From positions 20,046 through 84,045 of the forward strand of contig JAFZVQ010000056.1 in assembly GCA_017617715.1 (NCBI GenBank): a DNA stretch of 64,000 nucleotides, read 5' to 3'. Source of the DNA: Bacteroidales bacterium (lineage in GTDB: Bacteria; Bacteroidota; Bacteroidia; Bacteroidales; UBA932). Position numbers and translations under genes: made by a program. A model generated the notes under the pieces. That model saw only the letters and a list, made by a program, of their open reading frames with translations, had not been told where the DNA came from and made no database searches. Of the stretch, positions 34,918 to 43,939 are shown one piece after another (the stretch's first letter is position 1; the number at the start of each line of letters is the position of its first letter).

Positions 34918-36843
34918 ATGAAAAAGATATCAAGATTCTTCCTTGCCCTGGCGATGACGGCCTCCCTGGCCGGATGCCACTATCTTGACGTGGACTCCGA
35001 ACTGGGCCTCACCGAAGAGGACGTGTTCAACACCACCAAGAATTTCAAGGCATACTTCAATACGATATTCTCTGACGGAGCCAGCTACACTTTCCGCAAC
35101 ATCCACTGCGGATACCCTATGTTCATAGACTGGAACCGCTACCGTTTCACCTGGGCCTGCGTGACCGATGCGGCCGACGCCGGACGCTACATCCGTAGCC
35201 AGTATGAGCTCAAGGCCTGCAACATGACGGACGGGGTGCTGGAAAGTTTCTCCTTCTGCCCCCTGAAGAGCCTGTCGAGCGGCGACGTGGACCTCAAGAC
35301 CGGCGCCGACAAGCCTATAGCCTACGCCATGTTCAACATAATCCGCATAGCCAACCGCTCGCTGGAGAACATGGACAAGCTCACCAACGCCACTGAAGAA
35401 GAGAAGCTGGACCTCACCGGACAGGCCTATTTCGTGCGCGGCTACGCCCATTTCGTGCTCTGCAACTGGTTCGGGGGCATGCCCTATCTCGACCATGCCC
35501 TCACGGGAGAGGATAACTGGGACCTTCCCCGCGAAAGCGCCAGGACCACTTATGAAAAGGCGGCCGCCGACCTCTACACCGGCTACGAATACCTGAAGAA
35601 GGCCGGCAAGATGCGCCGCGACGCCCTTCCGGGGCAGAGCGGCCACCTGACCAGCTCCGAGCTCTACCTCCCGAGCGGATGCTGCTGCCTTGCCTTCAGG
35701 GCCCGGGCCCTGCTCTATGCGGCCAGCCCGCTCGCCAACGAGACCGGCGATCCCGAAGCCTGGCGTGCTGCAGCCGAAGCCTCTGCAGAGGCCCTGAAAG
35801 CCGCGGAGGAATGGCAGTACGAGCTCCTTCCGCTGGACGAGTACACCGACAATTTCTATGGACAGATGTCCACCAACGAGACTCTGTTCGGCTACTACCA
35901 CAAGGCCAAGATCAACATCAGCAACTGGTCGGCCTACCTGAGCTACCCCCAGTGCTATTCCTCCACCGCCTCCGGCACATGCCCGACGCAGAACTTCGTG
36001 GACAAGTTCGAGACTCTCGACGGATATCCGCTCAACACCGAGGCCGACAGGGCCAAGGCCACGGCCGCAGGCAGCTATTTGGAGCAGAACATGTATGCCA
36101 ACAGGGATCCCCGCCTCGACTTCTGCGTGGTCAGGGACGGCTCCACCACTCCCTATGTGACCGGAGTTATCAACATCCACTACGATCCCGCCACCGGTAC
36201 CTATCCCACCACCCAGATATCCGGCGTGAACCAGCAGTTCGCCCAGACCAAGGGCTGGGGCGGTGACGATTCCGCCACCAAGGCCTACACCAACACCGGT
36301 TACTACTGCAACAAGTTCTGGCGCGGCGCCCGCGGCGACAAGGATGCCAGCCACTACCATCTCGACCCTCTCTTCCGCATGGCCGAGCTCTATCTCGACT
36401 ATGCAGAGGCGGTCAATGAGTATGCGGGACCTTCCGGCACGGCCGGCGGTTACCCGCTTAGCGCTGTCGCTGCCGTGAACAAGGTGCGCTCCCGCGTGGG
36501 AATGCGTCCCGTGCGGAGCGAATTCACCTCCGACAAGGACGCATTCCGCGAAAGGGTGCGCAACGAGAGGAACGTAGAGCTCGCCTACGAAGGCAACCAC
36601 TACTATTTCGACATCCGCCGCTGGAAAATCGCCCCCGAGACCATGACCCAGACCCTTTACGGAATGTGGGTCGAGTCCTGTCCGGTGGATGCCGCGCACC
36701 CTGCAGGCAGGGTCTATGAGCGCAGGCCTCTTCCTGCCAACCGCAACCTCAAGACATGGAAGGATTGCATGTACTATCTGCCATTCCCGGATGCGCAGGC
36801 TAATACGATGACCAATTTCGTCAACTGGCAAAAATGGCAATAG
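34918..36843 (+). CDS. RagB/SusD-family surface lipoprotein
   Basis: 641 aa, partner of the SusC just upstream. Lipobox SLAGC near residue 20, then HYLDVDSELGLTEEDVF as in mature SusD proteins. Family marks: GQAYFVRGYAHFVLCNWFGG with MPYLDHAL, the TPR-like segments, DPLFRMAELYLDYAEAVNEY, and RNVELAYEGNHYYFDIRRW toward the C-terminus. Predicted to sit on the cell surface and bind the polymer or its fragments. The next SusC-like gene begins at 36846, immediately after its stop. Confidence 0.95.
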   Translation: MKKISRFFLALAMTASLAGCHYLDVDSELGLTEEDVFNTTKNFKAYFNTIFSDGASYTFRNIHCGYPMFIDWNRYRFTWACVTDAADAGRYIRSQYELKACNMTDGVLESFSFCPLKSLSSGDVDLKTGADKPIAYAMFNIIRIANRSLENMDKLTNATEEEKLDLTGQAYFVRGYAHFVLCNWFGGMPYLDHALTGEDNWDLPRESARTTYEKAAADLYTGYEYLKKAGKMRRDALPGQSGHLTSSELYLPSGCCCLAFRARALLYAASPLANETGDPEAWRAAAEASAEALKAAEEWQYELLPLDEYTDNFYGQMSTNETLFGYYHKAKINISNWSAYLSYPQCYSSTASGTCPTQNFVDKFETLDGYPLNTEADRAKATAAGSYLEQNMYANRDPRLDFCVVRDGSTTPYVTGVINIHYDPATGTYPTTQISGVNQQFAQTKGWGGDDSATKAYTNTGYYCNKFWRGARGDKDASHYHLDPLFRMAELYLDYAEAVNEYAGPSGTAGGYPLSAVAAVNKVRSRVGMRPVRSEFTSDKDAFRERVRNERNVELAYEGNHYYFDIRRWKIAPETMTQTLYGMWVESCPVDAAHPAGRVYERRPLPANRNLKTWKDCMYYLPFPDAQANTMTNFVNWQKWQ

Positions 36844-36845
36844 GT

Positions 36846-39647
36846 ATGAAAGGAATAAGATATATTGTAATGCCTCTGGCCCTGCTGGCGTCCGGTTTCC
36901 TGCATGCGCAGGAGCCTGCCGACAGCATCGCCGTCCTGCCCTGGAACACCACCCTCCCGTGGTGGAAGACGGCTTCCGTCGTGACCCCGGTCTCCATTCA
37001 GGATGCCGAGAAATCCCCGGTCTACGACCTCAGGAACAAGCTCACCGGCCTTATTCCCGGAGTTGAGGTGCGGGAAGACTGCGGCGCCATATTGCCGTCC
37101 TCCAACATGGTGAATTCCAATATCGCCGCCAATACCGTGCAGCTGAGTTCACACGGCATGAGCAGCATCGTGCTCATCGTGGACGACATCCTTGTGCCTT
37201 TCAACCAGTATCAGTTCGACTGGAACCAGGTGGAATCGATCACCATGCTCACCGGCGCCACCGCCAAGGCCCTGTACGGCCCCAGGGCGGGCGCAGGTGC
37301 ACTTTACGTGACCACGCGCAAGGGCTCATGGAACCAGCCGCTGTCGATCACCGCCGACGTCCGTTCCGGCGTGGACTTCGTGGACCGGATGCCCGAATGG
37401 GTGAACGCATATGAATATGCCGTGCTCAACAACGAGGCTCGTGCGAGCGACGGCTACCAGGTGCTCTACGACAGCCAGGCCCTGGCCGGCTACGCCAAGG
37501 GAGATCCCTTCAGCCGTAAATATCCGGCAGTGGACTACCGTTCGTTCATGCTCCGCAACCGGAAGACCACCCAGAACTTCAGCTTCGGCCTTACGGGCGG
37601 TTCCAACATGGTCAAATACAACGTTTCCCTGAACGGCTACCGCAGCGACGACATTTTCAATGCCGGGCCTTTCAGCGACTACGACAAGCTGAGCGCGTCT
37701 TCCGCCGTCACCGCCAAAATCGGCAAATGGATAGTCGGCAGCGTGTCTTTCAACGGAATGACCGCCTTCCGCAGGGGCCACAACGGCTCCCTCACCGGCT
37801 TCCGCTCTGTTCCGGGCAACGCCTTCCCTGTGGCAGTGGGCATTTCGACCAACGACTCCGAACTCGATGACGTTTCGGCCGGAAACACTATCTACACCGT
37901 GTCCAGGGCCTACACGACCAACCCTTATGCGCAGCTTGTGGACGGCGGATTCTACACCGGCCGTTTCCGCAGCGGCATGTTCAACGCCTCCATCGACTTC
38001 GACATGGGCTGGCTGTTGAAGGGCCTGAAGAGCCGCACCCTGGTCGACTTCGACAGCGAATACTACCAGAAAGTGGGCAAGAGCAACGACTACATCGCCT
38101 ACTACTGGAGCCCGGAGACCGACATAGCCGAAATTTCCACCCACGTGGGCACAAAGCAGGCGAGCAAGAGCACAAAGGATACCCACACCTACAACAACCT
38201 CAGCTTCTACGAGCGTCTGACTTGGGACTGGGCGTCCGGAGACCACAAACTGGGCACAGGCGCGCTGTTCTTCCTCAGCGACGGAAGCAATTCCGCCGAT
38301 GATTACTATGAGCGCCAGGCCTATACCGTGGCCAATGCGCGGTACTCCTATAAAGACAGGTATTTTGCGGAAATTGTGGGCCAGTATGCCGGCAGCGACA
38401 GGTTCGTGGCCGGCAACAGGTATGCGTTCTTCCCGTCTGCGGCCCTTTCATGGCTGGCGAGCGGGGAGGATTTCCTGAAAGACGCCGCATGGCTCGACCG
38501 GCTCAAGCTCAGCGTGGATGTGGGCAACATCGGCAACCCCGACGTTTTCGGCTCCAAGTACCTCTACAGGGCGGCCTACGTAAGTGCTTCCGGCAACAAC
38601 TTCGGCCCGGCCACCGCCTATCAGTGGTTCGGCTCGGACAAGAGGACATCCCAGACCACCACCATCAGCCGTCTGGAGAACCATTCCCTGACCTGGCCCA
38701 CCATCTTCCAGGCCGACCTCAAACTGGACGCCAGGCTGCTGGGCTGCCTCGATCTGGGCATCAATTTCTACAGGCTCCGCCACAAGGGCCTTATCACCGA
38801 CACCTCCGCCGAGTTTGCCTCCATGACCGGCCTGACCAACATTTCGGTCTACGGCAACCACAACGAGAACGTCACCATCGGCATAGACTTCCTCGCCCGC
38901 TACACCCGCGAGGCGGGAGACTGGTATTTCAGCGCTGCCGCCAGCCTGATGTCGTGGTCTACGGTCTACGCCGTGTATGCCAACGACTTCTATATCTATG
39001 ACTGGCAGCGGGTCACCGGCACCAGGCACGGCTCCTACCGTGGCTTTGAGTGTCTGGGCAAGTTCGAGAGCGAAGCTGAAATAGCCTCCAGCCCCCTCTA
39101 CGACCCCGACACCAGGGTGGGCGACCTTAAATACAGGGACCTCAACGACGACGGCAAGATCGACGAGAACGACAAGAAAGTGGTGGGCAACACTTCGCCT
39201 CTTTTCAGGGGCAGTCTCACTTTCGACGTCCGCTACAAGGACTGGAGCCTGTTTGTGGTAGGGTCCGGCTGCGCCGGCTTCGACGTCCCCCTGACGAACG
39301 AATATTTCTGGAACGGCTGGGGTGACGGCAATTATTCCGCATTCGTGCGCGACAACATCGGCGGCGACTACCCGAGGCTGGGTTACGACAAATCCGGAGG
39401 CAATTTCGTCGCCTCCGATTTCTGGCTCAGGGACGGCTCGTATTTCAAACTCCAGACAGTCGAACTGGCCTACACCCTCGTCCCCAGGGACGCTAAGGTC
39501 CTGAAGCGCGTGAAATTCTCGCTTCGCGGAGCCAACCTGCTGACCCTCACGGGCATCAAGTACGTGGATCCGGAAAACTACAACGCCGGAGTCACGACAT
39601 ATCCTCTGTTCAGGACTGTCGCGGCGGGCGTGAAAATGGAATTCTAA
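36846..39647 (+). CDS. SusC-like TonB-dependent receptor without regulatory-like N-domain
   Basis: 933 aa from ATG 36846 (MKGIRYIVMPLALLASGFLHAQ); an ATG at 36834 overlapping the SusD stop is less likely because it breaks the signal peptide pattern. After the signal the protein goes almost directly into the plug (PVYDLRNKLTGLIPGVEV, IVLIVDDILVPFNQY, LYGPRAGAGALYVTTRKG), so the carboxypeptidase-regulatory-like domain and the VVVGYG-type signature of ordinary SusC proteins are missing. The barrel region and terminal GVKMEF are normal. It forms a second transporter pair with the SusD protein at 39661. Absence of the N-domain may mean different coupling to TonB. Confidence 0.88.
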   Translation: MKGIRYIVMPLALLASGFLHAQEPADSIAVLPWNTTLPWWKTASVVTPVSIQDAEKSPVYDLRNKLTGLIPGVEVREDCGAILPSSNMVNSNIAANTVQLSSHGMSSIVLIVDDILVPFNQYQFDWNQVESITMLTGATAKALYGPRAGAGALYVTTRKGSWNQPLSITADVRSGVDFVDRMPEWVNAYEYAVLNNEARASDGYQVLYDSQALAGYAKGDPFSRKYPAVDYRSFMLRNRKTTQNFSFGLTGGSNMVKYNVSLNGYRSDDIFNAGPFSDYDKLSASSAVTAKIGKWIVGSVSFNGMTAFRRGHNGSLTGFRSVPGNAFPVAVGISTNDSELDDVSAGNTIYTVSRAYTTNPYAQLVDGGFYTGRFRSGMFNASIDFDMGWLLKGLKSRTLVDFDSEYYQKVGKSNDYIAYYWSPETDIAEISTHVGTKQASKSTKDTHTYNNLSFYERLTWDWASGDHKLGTGALFFLSDGSNSADDYYERQAYTVANARYSYKDRYFAEIVGQYAGSDRFVAGNRYAFFPSAALSWLASGEDFLKDAAWLDRLKLSVDVGNIGNPDVFGSKYLYRAAYVSASGNNFGPATAYQWFGSDKRTSQTTTISRLENHSLTWPTIFQADLKLDARLLGCLDLGINFYRLRHKGLITDTSAEFASMTGLTNISVYGNHNENVTIGIDFLARYTREAGDWYFSAAASLMSWSTVYAVYANDFYIYDWQRVTGTRHGSYRGFECLGKFESEAEIASSPLYDPDTRVGDLKYRDLNDDGKIDENDKKVVGNTSPLFRGSLTFDVRYKDWSLFVVGSGCAGFDVPLTNEYFWNGWGDGNYSAFVRDNIGGDYPRLGYDKSGGNFVASDFWLRDGSYFKLQTVELAYTLVPRDAKVLKRVKFSLRGANLLTLTGIKYVDPENYNAGVTTYPLFRTVAAGVKMEF

Positions 39648-39660
39648 AATGGCTGCAGAT

Positions 39661-41430
39661 ATGAAAAGATACTTATTAATTGCTTTTTCGACGGTATTCG
39701 CGCTTTGCGGCTGCAGTTTTCTCGAGCCTTTCCCCGACGGCTCCTACAACGAAGACAATTACGACGATTATCCTGCGATTATCCGCGGCTTCATCGACAA
39801 GGCCTACAACCTCAGGCCCGGCACCTATTATTATGCGGAGTTCCTGGGCATGGACTCGGCGACGGACGACATGATGTACCGCGACAAGTCCTCCGCCATC
39901 CGCCAGTTTGCCATCGGCAACGCCCACATGGGCAGCCATCCGCTTTCCGGAGTGTGGAACAGGGACTATGAGGCCATTTACTACGTCAACCTGTTCCTGA
40001 AGGACGGGATAGGCAGGAAGACCCGCTATCTGGTCGATCCCGGTTCCAATACGGTTCTCCAGAAATGCCTCCAGGGCGATGCCTTCGGCCTCAGGGCCTG
40101 GTACGGCTTCAACCTCCTCAAGTTCTGGGGCGGCGTGGGCACCGACGGCAGGCTGCTCGGAGTCTATATTCCCACCGAGCCGGTGGATATGGAACACTAC
40201 GACGGCGCCGGCCTGGTGCGTCCGTCCTACGACGAAAGCGTGAAGCAGATACTGGCCGACTGCGATTCGGCCCTGATGTACCTGCCTCCCGCCAACCGCG
40301 ACCAGTATCTCCAGGGCGAGGCGTTCCACGTGACCGGAGCCATACGCTACCGCGCTCTCGACGGCATCTCCATCAAGGCCCTCAAAGCACAGGTGCTCCT
40401 GACCTGGGCCAGCCCGGCATTCAACCCTTCCGGCGACATGACCCGCTGGGAGAAGGCCGCACGGGCCGCCAGGGAGGTGATCGACTTCAAACTGAACGGC
40501 GAGTCGGGCGGCCTGGACCCCAAGGCCAGTTTCATGTGGACCAATCCCAACACGGCGGAGGTGATCTATCTTGGCAACATCACCCAGAATTCCACCTTCG
40601 AGACCAATTTCTACCCCCTGGGCTTCGGAGGCAGCGCCAACATGGTGCCGTCGCAGGAGCTTGTGGACGCGTTCCCCATGGCCAACGGATATCCCATCAC
40701 CGACCCGGCTTCGGGCTACGACAAGTCCAGGCCCTACCAGGGAAGGGATCCGCGTTTCTACGCCACCATTTTCTATGACGGCTGCACCGTGGTCAGGAAC
40801 CAGTCGCCATACACCCAGATGTACACCTTCGACATAGCCGACGGCGGCAAGGACGCCCCCGGCGGCCTGAAGACCTCGCCGTCCGGCTACTACGTCAAGA
40901 AATACGTCTCCCTGGGCTGGAATCCCAACGACGTGTCCATCCAGACGGCCCAGCACAGCATATTCTTCATCCGCTGGACCCACATGTGCCTGGCATTCGC
41001 CGAAGCCGCCAACCATGCTGTCGGCCCTGTCACGCCCATCGACGGGCTCACCGCAAAGGAGGCCCTCGCATACATCCGCAACCGCAAGGTGAACACCGGC
41101 ACCGAAGATGTGGCCGGCGTGGGTGCCGCAGGCGACCCGTATCTGGATGCCTGCTGCTCTTCCCGGGAGGCCTTCGACAAGCTGGTCAAGGACGAATGGC
41201 GGGTGGAGACCTGCTTCGAAGGCATACGTTTCCACAACGTCCGCAGATGGGCCACCGACGTGTCCGAAATCAACGTTCCGGTGAGCGGAGTGTCCATCTC
41301 CGGCGGCAAATACACCTACGCCGAAATAGAGAAGCGCAGCTTCCCTTCGCTGTGGATGCCCATTCCCTACAAGGAGCTGCGCCTGGCTCCCGGCATGGTC
41401 CAGAACAAGGGATGGGAAGATTGGAAATAA
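39661..41430 (+). CDS. RagB/SusD-family surface lipoprotein
   Basis: 589 aa from ATG 39661 (MKRYLLIAFSTVFALCGC), chosen because it gives a proper lipoprotein signal; an in-frame ATG at 39649 would add four residues. After the lipid Cys comes SFLEPFPDGSYNEDNYDDYP. Family marks: GDAFGLRAWYGFNLLKFWGG, IRWTHMCLAFAEAANHAVGP and VETCFEGIRFHNVRRWATD near the end. It is the partner of the SusC-like receptor upstream. The first part is Tyr/Asp-rich and differs clearly from the other two SusD proteins here, so the two transporters probably take different fragments. Confidence 0.92.
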   Translation: MKRYLLIAFSTVFALCGCSFLEPFPDGSYNEDNYDDYPAIIRGFIDKAYNLRPGTYYYAEFLGMDSATDDMMYRDKSSAIRQFAIGNAHMGSHPLSGVWNRDYEAIYYVNLFLKDGIGRKTRYLVDPGSNTVLQKCLQGDAFGLRAWYGFNLLKFWGGVGTDGRLLGVYIPTEPVDMEHYDGAGLVRPSYDESVKQILADCDSALMYLPPANRDQYLQGEAFHVTGAIRYRALDGISIKALKAQVLLTWASPAFNPSGDMTRWEKAARAAREVIDFKLNGESGGLDPKASFMWTNPNTAEVIYLGNITQNSTFETNFYPLGFGGSANMVPSQELVDAFPMANGYPITDPASGYDKSRPYQGRDPRFYATIFYDGCTVVRNQSPYTQMYTFDIADGGKDAPGGLKTSPSGYYVKKYVSLGWNPNDVSIQTAQHSIFFIRWTHMCLAFAEAANHAVGPVTPIDGLTAKEALAYIRNRKVNTGTEDVAGVGAAGDPYLDACCSSREAFDKLVKDEWRVETCFEGIRFHNVRRWATDVSEINVPVSGVSISGGKYTYAEIEKRSFPSLWMPIPYKELRLAPGMVQNKGWEDWK

Positions 41431-41442
41431 AATGTAGTGACT

Positions 41443-42471
41443 ATGAAGATTATTACACGCATAACGATCGTCCTCGCCGCCTGCGCCCTTCTTGCAGGCT
41501 GCTATGAGGACTATGTGAAGGACTACGATTATTCGACCATCTACTGCGCGTTCCAGTACGACCTGCGCACCTTCGTCGTGGGCGAAGGGGAGAAGTTCGA
41601 TTTCACGGTCGGACTCGCCGGGGTGATGCAGAACACCAGGGACAGGAAGGTGAAAGTCGAATTGGCGAATGACCTCGTCACCGCCGACCTGCCCACGGCC
41701 CTCGGCCTGAAGGACTATTCGCCCTTCACCGCCTATCAGGGCATGCTCGGGCAGGGCAAGTTCGGCCTGCTGAGCCAGTCCTACGTGAGCAATGAAGTGA
41801 AGGCCACGGGCGCAAATGCCCTGGTGCCTCTTCCGGAGCAGTATTTCAACGTTTCGGGGCTCGGCGACATGTGCATTAAGGCCGGCAGGCACACCGATGC
41901 CGTCACCATCACCGCCACCGGCGCCTTCCTGACGGACCCTGACGCCATCGTGCCCAAGTACGCCCTTGCCTTCCGCATCACTTCCGCCGACGCCGACAAA
42001 CTGCCTGTCGAAAAGTCTTTCGAAGTGATAGCGGTGAAGTACGAGTGCAAATACTTCGGCAACTGGTATTACGGCGGGGAGCGCAAGATAGTGGACAAGC
42101 TCACCGGTAAAGAAGTGAGCAAGGAAAGCTATCCGCTCTCGCTCCCGCAGGACGACTCAAAGATCTACACCCTCACGACCACCGGTCCCAACAGCGTGAA
42201 GACCAATAAGATAGGTCAGAGGAGCGGATCCTTCGAACTGCTTTTCAGCGGGGAGAACGTGATTGCGAGCTGCTCCGATCCCAAGGTCACCATGGGCTAT
42301 TGCTACACCAACGGCGCAAAGGCCATACAGGACAGGGTCATCTACCTTAATTATTCCTACGACAACGGCGACGGCACCACCTCCGTCGTGAGCGATTACC
42401 TGACCTTCAGGAACCGGATTCGTGACGGTATCAGCGAATGGCAGGATGAAAACCCCGCTAATTATGAATAG
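41443..42471 (+). CDS. DUF1735-type surface lipoprotein
   Basis: 342 aa from ATG 41443; a GTG two codons earlier is less likely. Lipobox ALLAGC (Cys about 19), then YEDYVKDYDYSTIYCAF. The first 150 residues match the DUF1735 pattern of SusD-associated surface proteins (GEKFDFTVGLAGVMQNTRDRKVKVEL), an Ig-like module. The second half is a lipocalin- or beta-barrel-like region (KIYTLTTTGPNSVKTNKIGQ, DRVIYLNYSYDNGDGTT). Probably a surface glycan-binding protein for the second SusC/D pair. The following BNR-4 gene starts 8 bp before its stop. Confidence 0.78.
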   Translation: MKIITRITIVLAACALLAGCYEDYVKDYDYSTIYCAFQYDLRTFVVGEGEKFDFTVGLAGVMQNTRDRKVKVELANDLVTADLPTALGLKDYSPFTAYQGMLGQGKFGLLSQSYVSNEVKATGANALVPLPEQYFNVSGLGDMCIKAGRHTDAVTITATGAFLTDPDAIVPKYALAFRITSADADKLPVEKSFEVIAVKYECKYFGNWYYGGERKIVDKLTGKEVSKESYPLSLPQDDSKIYTLTTTGPNSVKTNKIGQRSGSFELLFSGENVIASCSDPKVTMGYCYTNGAKAIQDRVIYLNYSYDNGDGTTSVVSDYLTFRNRIRDGISEWQDENPANYE

Positions 42472-43864
42472 AGTATTCTTCGTCTCCCTGGCTCTGGCGC
42501 TCTGCAGCCTCCAGGGTCTTGCCCAGCCGCTCAACAACACCAAGCAGCCGGGCTACAAGGGTATATGGTTCACTCTCGGCCAGGAGTCCGGCTACGGCTA
42601 CAAGTATTCCGGGGGCCTCGGCACCTACACGGTGAAGCATAACCCCATGGCGGTCTATGCCCCCGAGGTGGACAGGACCTATTTCGTCTATGGCGGCACC
42701 ACCGCTCCCAAGGAGCGCCACCTGCTCTGCATGATTGGCTGCTTCGACCACAAGACCGGCCTTGTGCAGATGCCGGTCTGCGTGTTCGACAAGGAAAAGG
42801 TCAACGACCCCCACGACAACCCGGCCATCCAGATCGACAAGGACGGCTATCTCTGGGTGTTCGTGAGCGGCCGTTCCAAGAAGCGTCCCGGTTTCATCTA
42901 CAGAAGCGACAAGCCATACGACATCAACTCCTTCACGCAGGTGCTCAAGCTCGAGATGACCTATCCCCAGCCCATGTACGACCCGGAAAAGGGCTTCCTG
43001 GTGGGCTACACCAAGTACACCGGCAAGCGCCAGCTCTACTGGATGACTTCCGCCGACGGCACTCAGTGGGATGAGGGCCACCATCTCGCCGACATAAAAT
43101 GTCCCGGCGACAAGCAGAGCGGCCACTATCAGGTGACCGGCCACGACCGCGCCCACGGCAAGATAGTCACGACCTTCAACCGCCATCTCAACGGCGACTG
43201 CGACACCCGCACCAACATCTACTATCTCCAGACGCTTGACTACGGCAAGACCTGGACCACCGCCGACGGGCAGGTGATCGGCACGCCCGTGACCGACCTG
43301 GACAGCCCCTGCCGCATCCTGGACGCCCAGAGCAAGGGGCAGAACGTATATATAAAGGATGTGAACTTCGATTCCGACGGCAACCCCGTCATACTGTACC
43401 TGACGAGCTACGGCCACCAGCCGGGTCCCGCCCACGGTCCGAGGGATTTCTGGACCGCGAACTGGGACGGCAGGAAGTGGATATTCAACCATATCTGCTC
43501 CACCTGGCACGACTACGACAGCGGCAGCATATGGGTGGACGGAAAGAAATGGACTGTCATCGTGCCTTCCGAACCGGGCCCGCAGCTCTGGGGCACAGGC
43601 GGCGAAATAGCCGTATGGAAGACCTCCAATGCCGGCAGGAAGTGGAAGAAGACAGCAGTCCTCACTTCCGGCAGCCCGTACAACCACGGCTATGTCCGCC
43701 GCCCCTACGGCGGCACCGACCCCTTCTTCTGCTACTGGGCCGACGGCAATCCCGACCGTATCACCCCTTCCAGGATATATTTCGCAGATTCGAAGGGGAA
43801 TATCTGGGTGCTGCCCTACGACATGACGCAGGAGTGGGAAGCCCCCGTCCCCGTGTCATTCTGA
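42464..43864 (+). CDS. BNR-4 repeat secreted protein, candidate lyase
   Basis: 466 aa from ATG 42464 (MNRVFFVSLALALCSLQGLAQ, a signal peptide), overlapping the DUF1735 stop by 8 bp. The whole mature protein is the BNR-4 propeller: YKGIWFTLGQESGYGYKYSG, VKHNPMAVYAPEVDRTYFVYG, NDPHDNPAIQIDKDGYLWVF and HLNGDCDTRTNIYYLQT. These line up block by block with the paralogue at 28246-30252, which has an additional N-terminal region and a lipid anchor. This copy should be soluble in the periplasm and could act on imported oligomers, while the anchored one acts on polymer. The last four codons (PVSF, stop) are supplied by a dispersed repeat beginning gtgtcattctgag. Confidence 0.78.
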   Translation: MNRVFFVSLALALCSLQGLAQPLNNTKQPGYKGIWFTLGQESGYGYKYSGGLGTYTVKHNPMAVYAPEVDRTYFVYGGTTAPKERHLLCMIGCFDHKTGLVQMPVCVFDKEKVNDPHDNPAIQIDKDGYLWVFVSGRSKKRPGFIYRSDKPYDINSFTQVLKLEMTYPQPMYDPEKGFLVGYTKYTGKRQLYWMTSADGTQWDEGHHLADIKCPGDKQSGHYQVTGHDRAHGKIVTTFNRHLNGDCDTRTNIYYLQTLDYGKTWTTADGQVIGTPVTDLDSPCRILDAQSKGQNVYIKDVNFDSDGNPVILYLTSYGHQPGPAHGPRDFWTANWDGRKWIFNHICSTWHDYDSGSIWVDGKKWTVIVPSEPGPQLWGTGGEIAVWKTSNAGRKWKKTAVLTSGSPYNHGYVRRPYGGTDPFFCYWADGNPDRITPSRIYFADSKGNIWVLPYDMTQEWEAPVPVSF

Positions 43865-43912
43865 GCGCAGCGAAGAATCTAAGCGAAGAATCTAAGCGAA
43901 GAATCTAATAAA
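43856..43912. repeat. REP-like repeat with three tandem units
   Basis: Starts gtcattctgagcgcagcgaa and continues as aagcgaagaatct units repeated in tandem. It overlaps the end of the BNR-4 gene: TTC TGA within the repeat is that gene's stop. The 75-bp gap to the next gene contains nothing else I recognise. Confidence 0.75.
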
Positions 43913-43939
43913 ACGAACAATCTATAAATCAATACCGAT

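Noticed and set aside
34930-36840. 636-codon antisense frame across the second SusD
   Set aside because: Sense strand has full SusD features; antisense is composition-driven.
39676-41892. 738-codon antisense frame across SusD and DUF1735 genes
   Set aside because: It crosses two genuine genes on the other strand, lacks motifs and has shadow-type composition.
43856-43912. CRISPR array suggested by tandem aagcgaagaatct units
   Set aside because: Units are only about 13 bp, directly adjacent with no spacers, and belong to the dispersed palindrome family.
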